From: Hypsibius dujardini
Lineage: Eukaryota > Tardigrada > Eutardigrada > Parachela > Hypsibiidae
Assembly: GCA_001579985.1 (NCBI GenBank)
Contig: LRSR01010864.1
Coordinates: 1-50,614 of the forward strand
Reading direction: 5' to 3'
DNA length: 50,614 bases
Below, one piece after another: positions 13,481 to 24,571 of the stretch; the first letter of the stretch is position 1; each line of letters begins with the position of its first letter. The position numbers were made by a program, and so were the translations under genes. The notes under the pieces are model-generated. The model was not told where the DNA came from, made no database searches, and saw only the letters and a list, made by a program, of their open reading frames with translations.

Positions 13481-13732
13481 CCGCCTACCAGTAAACTTAC
13501 CAGCGCAATTTCCCAAGCAGACCGTTAATAGACTCAGATAAAAAATTCACTAACATTCCCCAACACATGATCAAATAAGAAGAACATGCAGCGAAGAGAA
13601 AACGGAAAAAATAACAACAAACATTGGAAATTTGGAACGGAAATTAGAGTTCAAACGCCCAAAAGTGCATAGCGCACTGCGCACACTCACATTGCGTGCA
13701 CATGCGCGTACTAAGGCGCTGCGCACTGCGCA

Positions 13733-13877
13733 TACTATCGTTGCCGGTAGATGTCGCTTCGCTTTCACCCAGTACGATGAGCTCTAAAACGTCCTTGTCT
13801 GGGCCCATGGCCATTTTTCCCAGCGGAAGGGAACAACGGATTCGTAATAGCGATGAATCTAGCTGCATGACTCTCAT
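13733..13877 (-). other. Possible coding exon of unknown protein
   Basis: An open frame on the minus strand reads through LPLGKMAMGPDKDVLELIVL and then a Glu/Ser/Thr-rich stretch, and meets a plausible donor (GTATGC, at about 13733). The composition looks protein-like, and the flanking DNA contains GCGCATGTGC and TGCGCA motifs of the kind seen near promoters. No partner exon was found and I do not recognise the family. Confidence 0.2.
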
Positions 13878-14105
13878 TCTTCTGTCCTTATCATGTTTGG
13901 AGTTGTTTTATGCCCGTGTTTTGACCACACACCGACTTGTGTTTTGGGAATTATTACGTTTGCTTGGCACGGAGACTGGATTACAATAGATGCAAATAGG
14001 CTAAAGAACCAGGGAGTAGGGATGTTTAGGGGTACCCAGGTCAATCGGAGGATCGGCTCCATCAGTCGATTTGAGTGGAACCGGAGACCGGACCATATGG
14101 GGCAT

Positions 14106-14217
14106 GTGTGTCTATCTGTGTGTCTGTGTGTCTGTGTGTCTGTGTGTCGGTCTGTTTGTCTGCCTGCCTGCCTATTTGTGTCTGTCTGTCTGTTTGTCTG
14201 TCTGCCTTCCTGTCTTG
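14106..14217. repeat. (TGTC)/(TGTG)/(CCTG) array
   Basis: The rightmost tetranucleotide array in the window. None of this kind occurs in the remaining 36 kb. Confidence 0.9.
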
Positions 14218-14320
14218 TTATCCCCACATATAGATTGGCATTACGGATCATGCTTGTTTTATCTTGGTTTTTCGTTGAAGTCAAGTACAAAACATGGTTA
14301 TTTAACGAGCCAGATAAATA

Positions 14321-14599
14321 TCAGTCATGTACCGGTATATTTGTTATCAAATTTTTCGCGACACTATTGGCACTTCTAATGTGAACATTCGACCAGCGTC
14401 CCATCCTTGTCTCTACACCAATGGGTTCGGCTGTCCCGACGAAATCGTTGTCCTGCAGATCCGGCTTCATAGCGATCAGAAAACGACTCCGCAGATCGTT
14501 GAACACGTTCTAGAAGCGCTCCACCGTTGAAGAGATCGATGGAGATTTCTCAGAATCTTTTCGCTCGTTGAAGAGCGGCTCGGTTTCGAAAATGAGCCC
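14321..14599 (-). pseudogene. Broken coding fragment, unknown family
   Basis: The minus strand reads in one frame from about 14599 through IFETEPLFNERKDSEKSP, then meets a TAG stop at 14510-14512, and continues in the same frame with NVFNDLRSRFLIAMKPDLQD and further sensible residues to about 14321. One stop within an otherwise protein-like frame suggests a decayed exon, or a base error. I do not recognise the family and found no neighbouring exons. Confidence 0.35.
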
Positions 14600-14646
14600 A
14601 AGGCCTCAAGGCTTACCGGAACGCTCGATACAATAACAACCAGCAG

Positions 14647-15108
14647 GCTCACAAGGGATTATTTACCTGCGTCACTCTAAGATCGGGCCCAACTTTTTTT
14701 TATGGATACGTACTATCAAACCATGATTTTGGAAAATATGACTGGTCCCCCTTGATTCCCTGTTCGAGATGGAGAAAATCGGGGAAGATTCATATTGCGG
14801 CAGCCGCTTTAAAGCTTTCACCATAGCATTGATTGATTGAATCACAAAAATTATTTTGTTCGTTTACCCATTTAACGGTTCAGGCATACAAAAATCGATG
14901 CGCAAATTATTCGACAATCAATCAAATCGATCGATGTTATTGCGAAAGCATTGAAGTGGCTGCCGGAATAGGAATCTTCCCCGATTTTCTCCATCTCGAA
15001 CAGGAAATTGAAGGGAATCAGTCATATTTTCTAAAATCATGATTTGATAGTACATGAAAAAAGTTGGGCCGATCTCAGATTAATGCAGGTAAATATTCCC
15101 TTGTCAGC
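14647..15108. mobile_element. Long inverted-repeat (MITE/foldback-like) element
   Basis: The left arm (about 14647-14825) and right arm (about 14940-15108) are imperfect reverse complements. Shared blocks include GATGGAGAAAATCGGGGAAG, CCCAACTTTTTT and ACAAGGGA near the tips. By eye the arms are roughly 80% identical, so the element is fairly old. The centre of about 110 bases has no coding capacity and holds a TTGATTGATT cluster. No clear target-site duplication was found, so the superfamily is undetermined. Confidence 0.7.
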
Positions 15109-15942
15109 ATGGCAGACACAAGAAAGACTCGAGTGCGGTTGGACATTTTGGCGATCTGCTGCAGAATGAAACTGAATTGGAATATGTCGGTATAGGAAAT
15201 GCAAAGATAAGAGATCAAGCTGATTAATCACAGAATAAACTACGGAATCATGTAGTCCGTTCCGAGAATTGACGCTTTTATTCAACGCAAAAAGAATGCG
15301 TTTTGATTTAATTATCAAGAGATTTTAGAATGAAAATAGACTGCTAAAACATAGCTGGTGTCACGATAGTGTCTGATGTTCTCTCGATTGATTGGTTGAT
15401 TGAGCCTTCGTTGTTCTTCTTGATCTGATTAATCAGATCCATTTCTTAGCCCTACCCCCTTTCTTTTATGTGTACGCCCACTTTTCCATCTAATGACTCG
15501 ACTTGGTTCTTGGGGGGGGGAGCTTGAGGGAGGGCCCCTAAAATTCTCAAATCGTCAGGTCGCGGTTCCTCTTTCCCCAAGGAAACTCTCTTCTGTGCTA
15601 AAACTATAACTCAACTATAATATAGGAATAGAAGATACTAAACTAGGTGTTTTAGTGGCGTATGTTTACTCAGCTCGTTTCTCGCCTCTCTTAATTCTTG
15701 AGGCAATAATACGACCGGGATCCTATTGAAAACTTCTGTTATTACCTTTAGTATTGTCTGCATGATATTCCGATGAAACGAAGTGTCCAAAAATAAAAAG
15801 AGATTCGGTACGAACAAAAATTCAATTGGGAAAAAATGAACCGACTATGGAAAATGGAAGAAAGGATTCGACACAGACACGTTCGGGAGTCACACGACGA
15901 ATGGCTGATTGCGACCGCTTATTACAGCCAAAGAATCGTCCT
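15109..15942. other. Non-coding, downstream of LDLa gene A
   Basis: No coding frame was identified. It contains a G run at about 15513-15520. No AATAAA lies close behind the gene A stop in the minus orientation; the nearest TTTATT on the plus strand is near 15280. Confidence 0.4.
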
Positions 15943-18900
15943 TCACTCCAGACAGAAGGATCCGCCTGATGTACGAGCCGTGACTTTGTCTATATTGACA
16001 GCTAAAGCGAATGAAAGGAGAACATTTATTCGTGTACAGAACATTTTCCCGTTTACATGCAAAAGGCTGCGTCAATAACTAACAACTGCAAAATAAATGC
16101 TTACTGTTTCGGAAGGCCCAGAGAAACACTTGAGACAGCCAATCACGGCGATGGTCATTGTCAGGTGATGGGGTAGTGGTCGTCCCGAAAAGGCTTGCGT
16201 AGAAGGACGATACGGGAGCGTCTGGCCCTTTGGTGAAGCAGAGACTCTTTCCGACTATTGTGGCGACAATTGTGTCTGGGTTCACATCTCAAATTAAAAT
16301 CAAGAACACAATATTAAAAATCACAATATCAAATATCAATTGAAAAACAAGTTAGTAAAACCTCGGTATATTTAAAAATTAAGGATATTATTATGGGAAG
16401 TTAATGTACAGTGATTCAGAGTGTAAATAATAAGAAACTGTGCAGCTAACATTATTTTAAGACTCTCAGAAAATATATTAGCCTCTAAGAATTTACCAGT
16501 AAAATACACTAACAAATTTTTAATGATATTATAAATTATAAATTATTTTTGTTCTTTCCTTTAAACCAAATTTGAATTTGAAACAGACACAAGTACTAGT
16601 ACCTAGTTTACATTTAGGGCTTCAGAAAAATATAATAGCCATATTAGGAAGTTATCACAAAAGAACATTAGCAAATGAGTAATGACATAATAGACAATTG
16701 AGAAATCATTTCAATCAATTTTGTATTTTAAATATAGATAGGAGTATTACCATTTCGGAGCATCCATCCCGTCATCTGTCCCATCCACACCCCTTGATGG
16801 TTATTCACAGGATCCGGAGTGGTCGTCGCATACAACTGACTACCAAAGATTGAAGAAAGAGAAAATCTGTTCGCCGATCTGGAAGTGCCCGTTAGAGACG
16901 GGGACCTCATGGTCGTGCAGTTCATCTCGTCACTTCCGTCGGAACATCCTTTAATTCCGTTATAACGGTACAGCGTCGAGACGCATTGTCCGCTGTCGCA
17001 GCGAAACTCGTCGTACGAACACTTTCGGCTGCTGCATCCAATCTCATCACTCGCGTCCGCACAAGTCCGATACGTGTCGCAACGGCGAGCCAAGTCGATA
17101 CACTCTCCGGATATGCAGTGAAATTCGGTGGACAGACAAGATCCGGTGACAACGTGAACCGCGGCGAAAGAGTTCAGGTTGATCGGAGCAGTGCAGTTGG
17201 CTTCGTCACTTCCGTCCGAGCAAGTTACCACTCTGTTACAGCGACTGGAAGCGAGGACACATTCGCCGGAGCTGCAACGGAAACGGGGTTTCTCGTCGCT
17301 GTAGGGCAGGCAGGCACGAATGGGATGGAAGATGGTGGAGTTTAAGCGGTCCAGTGGAGCCGCGGACGTCTGAATGATGTCATGCGCAGCTGTGGTGTGG
17401 GAGGAAAAAAATTTCTTCAACGTCGATAATATATTTTATCAAACGGACGAAATTGAAGATAGATATATAATTAAATTAAAATTAAAATATGTTTAAATTA
17501 AAATTAAAAATAGTTTAAATTTAATGAAGCTGTATATAATTTTAAATTTAAACTAATTTTATTCCACTAAAATAAGCTTGCAGCTCAAAAATTGAAGGCA
17601 TACTTACTTCTACTGAATGAAATTTGCAATTTTAATGCTAGATACAGCGACTCGCATTATTGGCTGACAAATAGTTCATAAAGACAAATATTCACAGAGA
17701 TGAATCGTAGTGATTACACTGATTTCATATTTCAAAATACGCGTATTGTGCAATATATCTGAAACGATGTTGACTTGATTTTGCTTTTGAATTTGAAAGC
17801 TTGAATAGAAAATGTTATTCAATACGGATATCGCAGTATTATATTTCAAATGTAATTGGCGCTGAATGATCAGCAGAGGACGGCTTTGAGATATCTTCTA
17901 TTTGCCACGGCCGATTTTGAGGCAAACAGTGTCTGTCAATTTTTCTGCCAAATTCATATTGTCACAATTTGCTTTGTCGGCTTATTAATTTTTTTAAGAC
18001 GGTTGATTTGTCAACGTATTGTTTTTCTGCGTAGCTTTAAAGTACGGATATACACATGACAAAACCCTTGCGCTGATCGAATTAAGCACTTTAACTCGGG
18101 GGCTGTGTACAACATGCGTCGAACGTGTGTAATGGCTTAACTCGGTTAGCGCAAGGTTTATGCCACGTGTGTACGAAGCCATATACAGCTGTGTTTGCAA
18201 CAGCTTCCGGCTGTAAGTCGGACCACCCTCTTTTGGTGTAAACATAGACCACTCTATTGCATTGGTGAATTCCCACAAACCATGAGCGGCAAAATTGATT
18301 GCTTGATCTTTTCGGGACCGATTCTCACATTAGCCAAAATAACCGCCGATTTCTCGATGGTCTTCCCTCCACCGTGCATCAAAAAAATTGCCCTGGAATA
18401 ACAGGTTGAGGAGGTGCCGTTTTCAATCAATCGATCAATAAAAAGAATATTCAATTGAGTCGTTGGAAAAATCAAGCAATCAATTTTGCCGCTCATGGTT
18501 TGTGGGAATTCACCAATGTAATAGGGTGGTCTATGTTTACACCAAAAGAGGGTGGTCCGACTTACAGCCGGAAGCTGTTGCAAACACAGCTGTATATACT
18601 GTATAATCTCGATGAAAACACGGGAACAGAGTTCGTTTTGATTGGTGTTCCCTAGCATGAAGCGAACTCTGTTTCCGTATTTTCAACGAGATTATACAGT
18701 ACGGAAAGCTTACGACAATCTGTCTCGTCCGAGCTGTCGGCGCAGTCGAGCTCTCCGTCACACTTCCAGCTCTTATGAATGCAATGTCCCGACGAACACC
18801 GAAACTGCTCCACCCCGCAGACATGATCCGTGCAATCCATTTCATCACTTCCGTCCCAACAGTTGGCGTAATACCCGGAACAGCGGTATCCCATCGGAAT

Positions 18901-21900
18901 GCATTCCCCAGACTTGCACTGAAACTCCAACGACGTGCATGTCTCCGACAGGTCGTTTGTAGTGGTCATTGATGAAGAAGTCCAAGTCTCAGAAGAAGAA
19001 GACGAATCAGTTACGTCAGACGAGAAACCGACTCGGAACAGTGTTGTTCGTCGGTTCCGCCGAGGCAGTTGATGATTCCGTCGCACATGAAGTATTCGGG
19101 AACACAGCGACCCCTCAAGCCGTGCGAGTAAAAGCACCAAAAGTTTGTGGGATTGCGGCACTGTTGCTCCAACAGAGAAATTCCAAACTCCGGCAGTCCC
19201 GGAGAATTGGTGGAGAGAGAAGACTCATCCGACAGAAAGGCGCTTGGCGAAGGAGTCTGTAAAAGAACGGTTGTTCACTCGGTATGATTCACTGCTGTCG
19301 TTCGACACGCGGTGTGGTGTGCTGTTTTCCTTGAAAAACAGATAGTCTGGCCCATTGCTCGACCATCTGTTCGACAACGGGTGGAGGGTCAACCGACCGA
19401 CAAAGGACAGACAGACGGACAACATGGAAAGGATAAAATAGCAGGGGCGCGATTTGGGTTGCTGGGAATGTATACAGACAGGGAGGGGTAAAATAGCCAG
19501 GCTTGTATTGGGCCCTTGGGAGGGGTACAATAGTCTAGGGTGCTACTACCTATCGATGTATTCGGGGGGGGGGTACAATAGCCAGTGTTCTATTGGGCCC
19601 CAAAAAGGGGGGGTAAAATAGTCAATTCGATTTAAAAACATAAAATAGTCATCTTGCGTTCCCCCTCAGAAGATCGTGCAAATTCAACTAATTACATGCC
19701 CCTAAATGGCTAAAACACAGGCAAAATTGCGGCCATATCCAACCTTACCGAGGTTGTTGGCAGCTGTTGTTGAGCCGGGCAGCCTTGTTCGTCGCTTCCG
19801 TCGAGGCAGTCCGGGTCACCGTCGCATCGGTAAGCGGAAGGGATGCAACGGCCCAAACTCGGGATGGTCGTGTAGCGGCACCACAAGGCGCCAGCTGTCT
19901 GGCAAAATTGCGGTTCGGTGGACGTCTGGAGGAACGTCAGGGTCATACTGTACGGGGGTAATAATGGTGCCACTGTGCTGCTTTTGGTGTTGCCGACAGG
20001 CGCCGAAATGTTGCTACAGTTTTGTTCGTCGGTCCCACCGAGGCAGGCGACGAACCCGTCGCAGTTGAAGGATAAGGGCACGCAGCGTCCCCCTATGATG
20101 CCTGGGTAGCGGCACCAGAAGAATTTACTGGCATTCTGGCATTCCTTCTGAAAGGCTGAAAGTTTGAACGGCAGAAGTCCCAGCTTGGGGCAGTCGAGTT
20201 CGTCACTGTCGTCCCTACATGAGTATGGGAATCCGTCACAACGGTAGGCCATCCCGATACACTCCCCGGAGTTGCACTTGAATTGTCCAGCCCGGCATTT
20301 CGTAGTCAGGGGCGTGGTCAGGGGTGTGGTCGAAGGCTGCACAAAAAAACGTGGCGGAGTTAACGAACCGCAATAAAATCAGGCATTTCCATGATCTTGG
20401 CATTAGACTCCGGAAACCAAGATGGTTGTTATAGTGTTGTTTAAATCAGGACATAATAATACTTAAATTAAACTAAATCACGTGGCCAAGGTATGATTTC
20501 AAAATTTAACTTAAAACGGTTCGATTGAAAATATAAACGCTGCTTTCTGGTATTTCAAATCAAATTTGAATTAAAATTGTCCTTGATTTTCGCAGCTTTT
20601 TATTTCATCTGAATTAATAATCAGTTTATTTGAACTACAAAGACCATTCTGGCACTTTGTGTAATCACGATTTATACTTATTTGGTGCGCTATTCGTAAA
20701 CCAAGACTCAGGGAAATCGGAGTGTCAGTTTCCGTTCCGACCCCTTGTCAGCTTACCATTGAGATCGACTGGTTGCGAGGACAGTCTAACTCGTCCGATC
20801 CACCGAGACAATCCATAAAACCGTTACACGTGTAATTTTTCAGCACGCAGCGTCCCGATCCAACCCGATCCTCCTCAAACAGGCACCAAAAGTAATTTCC
20901 GCTGCTGCACGGTTTCTCCGTGAGTGAATATTCAAACGGTAAAAGCAGCGCCGTGTTATGTAACGTTCTCGGGACCGAGGTGGAGGTTGTGATGGCGGGC
21001 AACAGGCAGTTCCGTTCGTCGCTGTGATCAGGACAATTGTTCGCACCTAATATATTAATCGACAATGTTATTCTGGCCTTTTCTGATTTGATTTAATAAT
21101 TATTAAACTTTAATTAGAATAGTCACAGGATTCATTAAGCTCTATATAACATTTGGTTCTAAATATATAATTCATTGCTTTCCGTTTGAATATTAGTAGA
21201 GGTTTTGTCCTTCTGTTCTCAATTTAAATTATTTAGTCGTATTCTAAAGTATTAAATTAGACATTTTAAATCAACCTTTTAAACCCCGTTTGTTTTGGCT
21301 TTTTTTGACTGTTTTTAGAAGTAGTATTGAATATTACATAGAATCAATTATGCTCGCCGGGTTTGTTACAGTAAGTTAAATACAAAAACTTTTTTCTGTA
21401 TATATTCATTGTATTCGTTTTTGCCATTAGTACATTTTTGTCGTTCAGTTATCGTTTGAATACTATTAAATATTATTAAGAAAACTCATTTTAGGCATAC
21501 TGAAAAGCATTAAATAAGATATTAAAACTAGACGTATAAAAACTCCCTCTTGTTTTTCATTTTTTTTATTTTGTTTTGGAAATAATATTAAATATTACCT
21601 AGAATGCTCGCCGTGTTTAATAAAATTAAACTGAAAACGTGGTTTTGATATGTATTCATTATTTTCTTTCTTAATATTACCTTGTAGTGGTTTCGTCGTT
21701 CAATTTTTATTTACTATTATTATATAATACCAATAAAGTCATTTTAGAGTCATTCACAATTAGAAATGAGAAAATAAAAAAGGCGCTCTATCATTACCGT
21801 CACAGATCCACGTCTTCGGGTAACAGGACGCAGAATCGTTTGCGCAACGAAATCCATCTCCGCCGGTTCCATTCCCGCAGATCTGATGCACTGTAACGTA

Positions 21901-22135
21901 CATCCGTAACAGGGTTGCTGGTTGTCGAATTATTTTCCGACGTGCCGTTTAGAGAGCCTGGACATGAGCTCTCGTCGCTGCGATCGGAGCAGTCCGACGT
22001 CCCGTCGCAACGATAACGGCCGGGGATGCAGCGCCCGGAGTTCGCGCAGGCAAACTCATCAGACAGGCATTCTTCGGCAATGGCCCAAGGAATTATTATC
22101 GTGCAGACAATAAACAAGGCGAGGTCGATCCACAT
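15943..22135 (-). CDS. LDLa gene A: secreted multi-LDLa protein with repeated C-terminal tail; two frame breaks, possibly a pseudogene
   Basis: Paralogue of B and C. Exons: 22135-21798, 21046-20757, 20336-19749, 19256-18714, 17389-16751, 16287-16105 and 16001-15943. The signal peptide ([20 protein letters not shown]) is followed by about 12 LDLa repeats with CDG and SDE calcium-site motifs, then a tail matching B and C and ending SFCLE. Two exons need a frame change. In the first, the LDLa unit starting near [10 protein letters not shown] is out of frame with the signal exon. In the exon at 19256-18714 the frame after TDEQHC meets TAA before the next LDLa resumes in another frame. That exon is 543 bases, where phase needs 3n+1. 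One LDLa in the exon at 17389-16751 reads [10 protein letters not shown] where B has [10 protein letters not shown], losing a disulphide cysteine. This is probably a decaying copy. Base errors in the assembly are the main alternative. Confidence 0.7.
18180..18702. mobile_element. Young foldback/inverted-repeat element in gene A intron 4
   Basis: The arms 18180-18308 and 18471-18598 are reverse complements with only about two or three differences over some 125 bases. They share blocks such as GGGAATTCACCAATG and CCAAAAGAGGGTGGTCCGAC. The central 160 bases are unique and non-coding. Next to it, 18598-18638 and 18662-18702 form a second hairpin (TGTATAATCTCG versus CGAGATTATACA) reaching almost to the splice donor at 18713. 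A smaller palindrome lies at about 18062-18165. The near-identity of the arms implies a recent origin or arm-to-arm conversion. Confidence 0.75.
19480..19665. repeat. Minisatellite with GGGGTAMAATAGYCA core
   Basis: Four to five copies of a unit of about 40-50 bases whose core is GGGGTAAAATAGCCA or GGGGTACAATAGTC, usually followed by TATTGGGCCC and a G run. It lies in the gene A intron between the exons at 20336-19749 and 19256-18714. Confidence 0.75.
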
Positions 22136-22264
22136 ATTTTCAGTAGTCCAGGGTAGAAAATGTTTTTGATAAATTGCTTGAAAGCTCTTAGGATTTATCG
22201 GTAGAGAGGAAGAGAGGGGAAATTAATAATACGGAGAGGCAAATGGTTATTACAGGAAGAGCAA

Positions 22265-22275
22265 CCCTTTTTATA
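22265..22275 (-). promoter_or_regulatory. TATA box of gene A
   Basis: TATAAAAAGGG on the minus strand, 130 bases upstream of the gene A start codon. Gene C has a TATA box at the same distance from its start, which supports both calls. Confidence 0.5.
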
Positions 22276-23946
22276 CAGAGTATTGAAATTTCACTTTAAA
22301 GACTATAGGAGTATTTTTGTTCGCTCAGTATGAGGTACGTTGTCGTGTAGTGTACGATGGAAGCCTGCAATCGACTTCTGGTATTGCTGAAGGTCATTGA
22401 TGGCACTGCTTGATTTTTATGACGACACTTGTGCAAAGCTATTTTGGCTGCGACAATCTTCACGAACCGGATATGCCACGTCTGTACACAAAGGACGCAA
22501 AAATTCCCATAAACATATATAATTAATTGGTAGTATTTTGAATAAATAATATATTTAAATATCATTATATTTGACGATGTGTCTCGTGTTTATATTTCTC
22601 ATTCATACTTTGATATTTTGGCCACTATATGTACAGTATATCCTTTACGGTGTTTCTCATTTCTCACATAGACTTCGTTGTTGTAGCATATCAATTTTGT
22701 TTCGGTATACAGACTGACTGCTTTTTTCAGTAGCTGTTTTCGTTACGTCCTTGAGTGCCTGGACCGCCAACTACGACGGCATCGGCGTCAGAGTGAGAGA
22801 TCGAAGAACGTCCCCCGGAATCGTACCGGAACCGTCAACAGCGGGGGAGGGAGGGGGAGGGGTTTGCCGTCTGATGATCGCATATCCACGGAACCGAATT
22901 TTCTCGAGGCAGTTTCTACTGATGAAATTATTTTCGCCTTCTACCGCCTGAAAATAAACGACCACCGAAGGAAGTGATAGTAACAAAAGAAGACACGTTG
23001 AGGGAATTAACGGACAGAATGTCGTGCTGATGCCGCAGGCAGTTCAGGGTCAACGCGCAGACCAAACCGACGACTGCCCTCACCGGTTGATCCTACAGAA
23101 AATACGCAGAGAAAAGATATGGACATCTACTTAATATCACAAGGTTCAAATCGTCCGATGAGTGATGACTGACTGTTCCGTGTCGTTGTTTTGTTGTGTC
23201 AAAAAACCGACTGCCCAGCTGTGTCAGGACTAATTTTATCCGCGGTTAACTCAAATAAATATACTTCAAATAAAATGCCACACGGATAACGTATATATAT
23301 CCATTCACCGTGATGGTCATTCGCTGGGGAAGTGTCGCTGTTCTCTCAAGATGCTCGAATATATGAGCAAACAAATATAATATATAATAATAAATTAACT
23401 ATTTAAATAAAAATAATTATTAATTTAAACTAATTCTGGTAAAAATAAAAATTTTGAATTAACTATTATCGTTTTTAAACTTCAAATTGTCGTGAGGAGG
23501 GATCACGAAAGGAGCTGTGTTCTGGCAAGGATTTATTTGGTACATGGAAGAAGTAAAACGAGAGGGACAGACGCGGCTAACTGCTGAAACTTTCACATCT
23601 GTTCGTCGGAGACGAGACAGTGTGAAGAAGTTAAAGCCAAAAAAAGGCAGCAATATGCTGGCTGGTCGCCGTCCAGCATTGGTAAGGCGGTCGTAAAGGG
23701 AAGGAGTCGGGGCCGGGCACTGATCATGCAGCCCGGCAGTGCACAGACAGACACATTATCTCTTCCCCGCAACAAAATCAACTATTTAAATTAACTAAAA
23801 TTGAATCAAACTATTTTAAATTAAATTAACTGTTTAAGTTAATTTTGATACAAATATAAATATATATTAAATATTACTGCTTGTAAGCACAAATTAACTA
23901 TTTAAATCAATTTTCATACAAATATGAATTTATATTAACTATTACC
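22276..23946. other. Intergenic A to IRG, possible small coding remnants
   Basis: Mostly AT-rich. On the minus strand a frame after a good acceptor (23092 down to a TAA at 22928-22930) encodes about 54 residues beginning DQPVRAVVGLVCALTLNCL. An overlapping frame reads AVEGENNFISRNCLEKIRF. Neither has a confident partner exon. Segment 23570-23760 is a diverged copy of 41640-41860 (listed separately). Confidence 0.3.
23570..23760 (-). repeat. Diverged duplicate of 41640-41860
   Basis: Both segments contain the order CTCGGAGACGAGA-like block, AAAAAAGG, GCTGGCTGGTCGC or GCCGGCTGGCCGC, AGCATTGG or AGCGTTGG, a GGCGGTCGTAAA-like block, and GTGCTGG or GGCACTG. Minus-strand translations give short, partly similar Ala/Pro/Arg-rich peptides, but no gene model could be built. 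Confidence 0.45.
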
Positions 23947-24272
23947 GTTCGTGAGCACCCTCAGCGTCATCCCCTCCCCATCCACCCCTCTTGAAGGTCC
24001 TTCACTGAATTCGGAGTAGAAGTCGCAAGCTTGCTCCTCTCAGTCGGACAGTTCATCTCGTCACTCCCATCAGCACACTCTGCAACCTCATTACAACGGT
24101 ACACCCTCGGAACGCATTGTCCAAAATCACAGCGAAATTCATCCCACGGACAGACTCAACTGTTACATCCAATCTCATCACTGGCGTCCAAACAGTTACG
24201 GTACGTGTCGCAGCGGCGAACCAAGTCGATGCACTCTCCGGATTTGCAGCGAAGCTCGGTAGACAGGCAAAG
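23947..24272 (-). pseudogene. Relic of a gene A/B LDLa exon
   Basis: Reads as the 3' part of the 639-663 base exon of A and B. It has one LDLa with GECIDLVRRCDTYRNCLDAS, a second with CDFGQCVPRVYRCN and SDEMNC, then a decayed version of the tail ending in a G|GTAATAG splice donor like that of gene A. Between the two LDLa units a TGA replaces the AGG/AAG region of the parents, and the tail contains further stops. No other exon of the parent gene is nearby, so this is a partial duplicate and not a working gene. Confidence 0.75.
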
Positions 24273-24571
24273 ACATTGCTACTGCGCAGTATTGGTGAAT
24301 GTTCTCAAACACTGACCTGCATGGCAGCTAACCAATTCCCAAAGTCATTCTCCATCTAGTTTCACTGGAAACTCGCTCTAAATCGGTATCAGACAAAGTT
24401 TCGGCCACATGTTCAGGTGTCATAGAGTGCCAAATGGCGCTAACGTTGCTTGAAGGAGATTTAGACAGAAAATGGTGTCAAAGCTCCCTTATTTGCAGCG
24501 GTTATTTCGCTATTTGAAATTCAAAAATTTTCTTAATTTCGCTACAATGGTGCAATGGGAGACGACTCGTA

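Larger units (their letters stand above)
5418..13640. other. Gene-poor region upstream of the nesprin start
   Basis: No coding frame with splice support or recognisable protein similarity was found over about 8 kb. The content is AT-rich sequence, at least seven TCTG/CAGA tetranucleotide arrays (listed separately), and tracts rich in CAATCAAT or AATCAATC, for example 9430-9560 and 12600-12700. The promoter and 5' untranslated exons of the nesprin gene probably lie here, but I cannot place them. The longer open frames in this stretch run through the repeats. Confidence 0.5.

Noticed and set aside
16986-17345. Plus-strand open frames opposite the LDLa exons, likewise at 28024-28490 and 30021-30572
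   Set aside because: They are antisense shadows of strongly coding minus-strand LDLa exons. The minus frame has conserved cysteines and splice sites and the plus frame does not.
21840-21910. A very short intron reconciling the two frames in the first exon of gene A
   Set aside because: Possible GT-AG pairs give introns of 19-59 bases with poor donors and wrong phase, so a frame break is simpler.
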